From: Oxalobacteraceae bacterium
GTDB lineage: Bacteria; Pseudomonadota; Gammaproteobacteria; Burkholderiales; Burkholderiaceae_D
Assembly (NCBI GenBank): GCA_027485535.1
Contig: JAIXQV010000132.1
Location: 1 to 6,749 of the forward strand
Direction of reading: 5' to 3'
DNA: 6,749 nt
Positions within the stretch are counted from its first letter, which is position 1. The number at the start of each line of letters is the position of its first letter. Under the pieces are notes generated by a model. It was not told the DNA's origin, did not search any database, and worked only from the letters and a program-made list of their open reading frames with translations. The position numbers and the translations under genes are program-made. Positions 5,976 to 6,749 of this stretch are shown here, piece after piece.

Positions 5976-6749
5976 ATGAATTTGCACAGAACGCTCGTCA
6001 CAGTGTCTGGCATGACACTGCTGTCACGCATCACCGGCTTGATTCGCGAGTTTCTGATCGCCAGAACCTTCGGCGCCTCGGTCTACACCGACGCTTTCTT
6101 CGTCGCCTTTCGCATCCCTAACCTGCTGCGCCGCCTATTTGCCGAGGGCGCATTTTCGCAGGCATTTGTACCCATCCTTGCCGAGTATAAGAATCAGCAG
6201 GGCCGGCGCGCCACGCGTGTCTTGACCGACCATGTCGCCACCGTACTGTTCTGGGCGCTGCTGTTCACCTCTATCTCCGGCATCGTGTTTGCGCCGGCGA
6301 TTGTGCTGCTGATGGCGAGCGGGTTCGCCTCAGACCCGGTCGCCATGTCGCTGTCGACCACCATGACCCGAATCATGTTTCCCTACATTCTGTTCATGTC
6401 ATTGGTAGCGCTGGCAGGCGGCATTCTGAACACTTGGCGTGAGTTCCGCGTACCGGCCTTCACCCCGGTGCTACTCAACCTGTCGTTCATTGCGGCGGCG
6501 TTGCTGTTGGCACCAATGCTGCCGGAACCGGTCTACGCGCTAGCGATTGCCGTATTCATCGGTGGCTTGTTGCAACTGGGGCTACAAATTCCTGCGCTGC
6601 GCAAAATCGGGATGCTGCCGCGTATCAGTGCCAACCCCCTACGTGCATTGCAAGACGAGGGCGTCAGACGCGTACTTAAACAAATGCTTCCCGCTACTTT
6701 CGCGGTATCAGCGGCGCAGATCAGCCTGATCATCAATACCAACATCGCA
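5976..6749 (+). CDS. murJ: Lipid II flippase MurJ (5' part)
   Basis: MOP-superfamily inner-membrane transporter that flips lipid II to the periplasmic face for peptidoglycan synthesis; formerly MviN. The frame is open from the ATG at 5976 to the right edge, giving 258 residues, about half of a protein that normally has roughly 510-520. The N-terminal signature is intact: Arg18, Arg24, Asp39 and Arg52, charged residues important in E. coli MurJ, occur at the same positions, in SRITGLIREF (17-26), TDAFFVAFRIPNLLRR (38-53) and FAEGAFSQAFVPILAEYK (55-72). Several hydrophobic helices follow, around 86-113, 131-150, 159-181 and 187-200. The start matches the family N-terminus exactly and an in-frame TAA lies 4 codons upstream. 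There is no Shine-Dalgarno, and a TATAAT sits almost against the start codon, so the mRNA may be leaderless. Confidence 0.96.
   Translation, partial: MNLHRTLVTVSGMTLLSRITGLIREFLIARTFGASVYTDAFFVAFRIPNLLRRLFAEGAFSQAFVPILAEYKNQQGRRATRVLTDHVATVLFWALLFTSISGIVFAPAIVLLMASGFASDPVAMSLSTTMTRIMFPYILFMSLVALAGGILNTWREFRVPAFTPVLLNLSFIAAALLLAPMLPEPVYALAIAVFIGGLLQLGLQIPALRKIGMLPRISANPLRALQDEGVRRVLKQMLPATFAVSAAQISLIINTNIA

Overview
This is an ordinary-looking stretch of a proteobacterial core chromosome, most likely from a betaproteobacterium of the Burkholderiales type. That assignment rests on moderately high G+C, a ClpS/ClpA pair divergent from a CspA-family gene, an NADP-type isocitrate dehydrogenase next to an RluE-type pseudouridine synthase and a DUF192 protein, and rpsT divergent from murJ. 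I recall this neighbourhood from Burkholderiales genomes but could not check it by search. There are eight protein genes, two of them cut by the window edges (clpA on the left, murJ on the right). I see no mobile element, CRISPR array, tRNA or rRNA.

Layout. 1-2122 (minus) holds clpS and clpA, which overlap by 4 bases (ATGA) and so form a translationally coupled protein-quality-control operon. 2123-2484 is a 362-base AT-rich divergent region with a csp promoter and a long csp leader. 2485-2691 (plus) is the cold-shock protein gene, followed by a strong terminator. 2870-4123 (minus) is icd with its own terminator. 4124-4316 is the icd/rluE divergent region, which carries a perfect 14-base palindrome plus an extra half-site. 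4317-4880 and 4938-5357 (plus) are rluE and a secreted DUF192 protein, probably one transcript. A terminator hairpin at 5351-5390 lies between DUF192 and rpsT and works best in the rpsT direction. 5506-5769 (minus) is rpsT, and 5976 to the right edge (plus) is murJ.

How the genes relate. They are housekeeping genes and not one pathway: N-degron proteolysis (ClpS delivers substrates to ClpA, which feeds ClpP), RNA chaperoning in cold or growth transitions (Csp), the TCA cycle (Icd), 23S rRNA modification (RluE), the ribosomal small subunit (S20) and lipid II flipping for peptidoglycan (MurJ). The most interesting signals are in the intergenic DNA: a csp leader with a possible 12-codon upstream ORF whose start lies in the same predicted helix as bases touching the csp ribosome-binding site; three same-strand TTGACAA heptamers in that region; the icd/rluE palindrome; a murJ start codon only 8 bases after a perfect TATAAT, suggesting a leaderless mRNA; and a roughly 120-base rpsT 3' UTR with an imperfect repeat. 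I found no convincing new multi-gene system.
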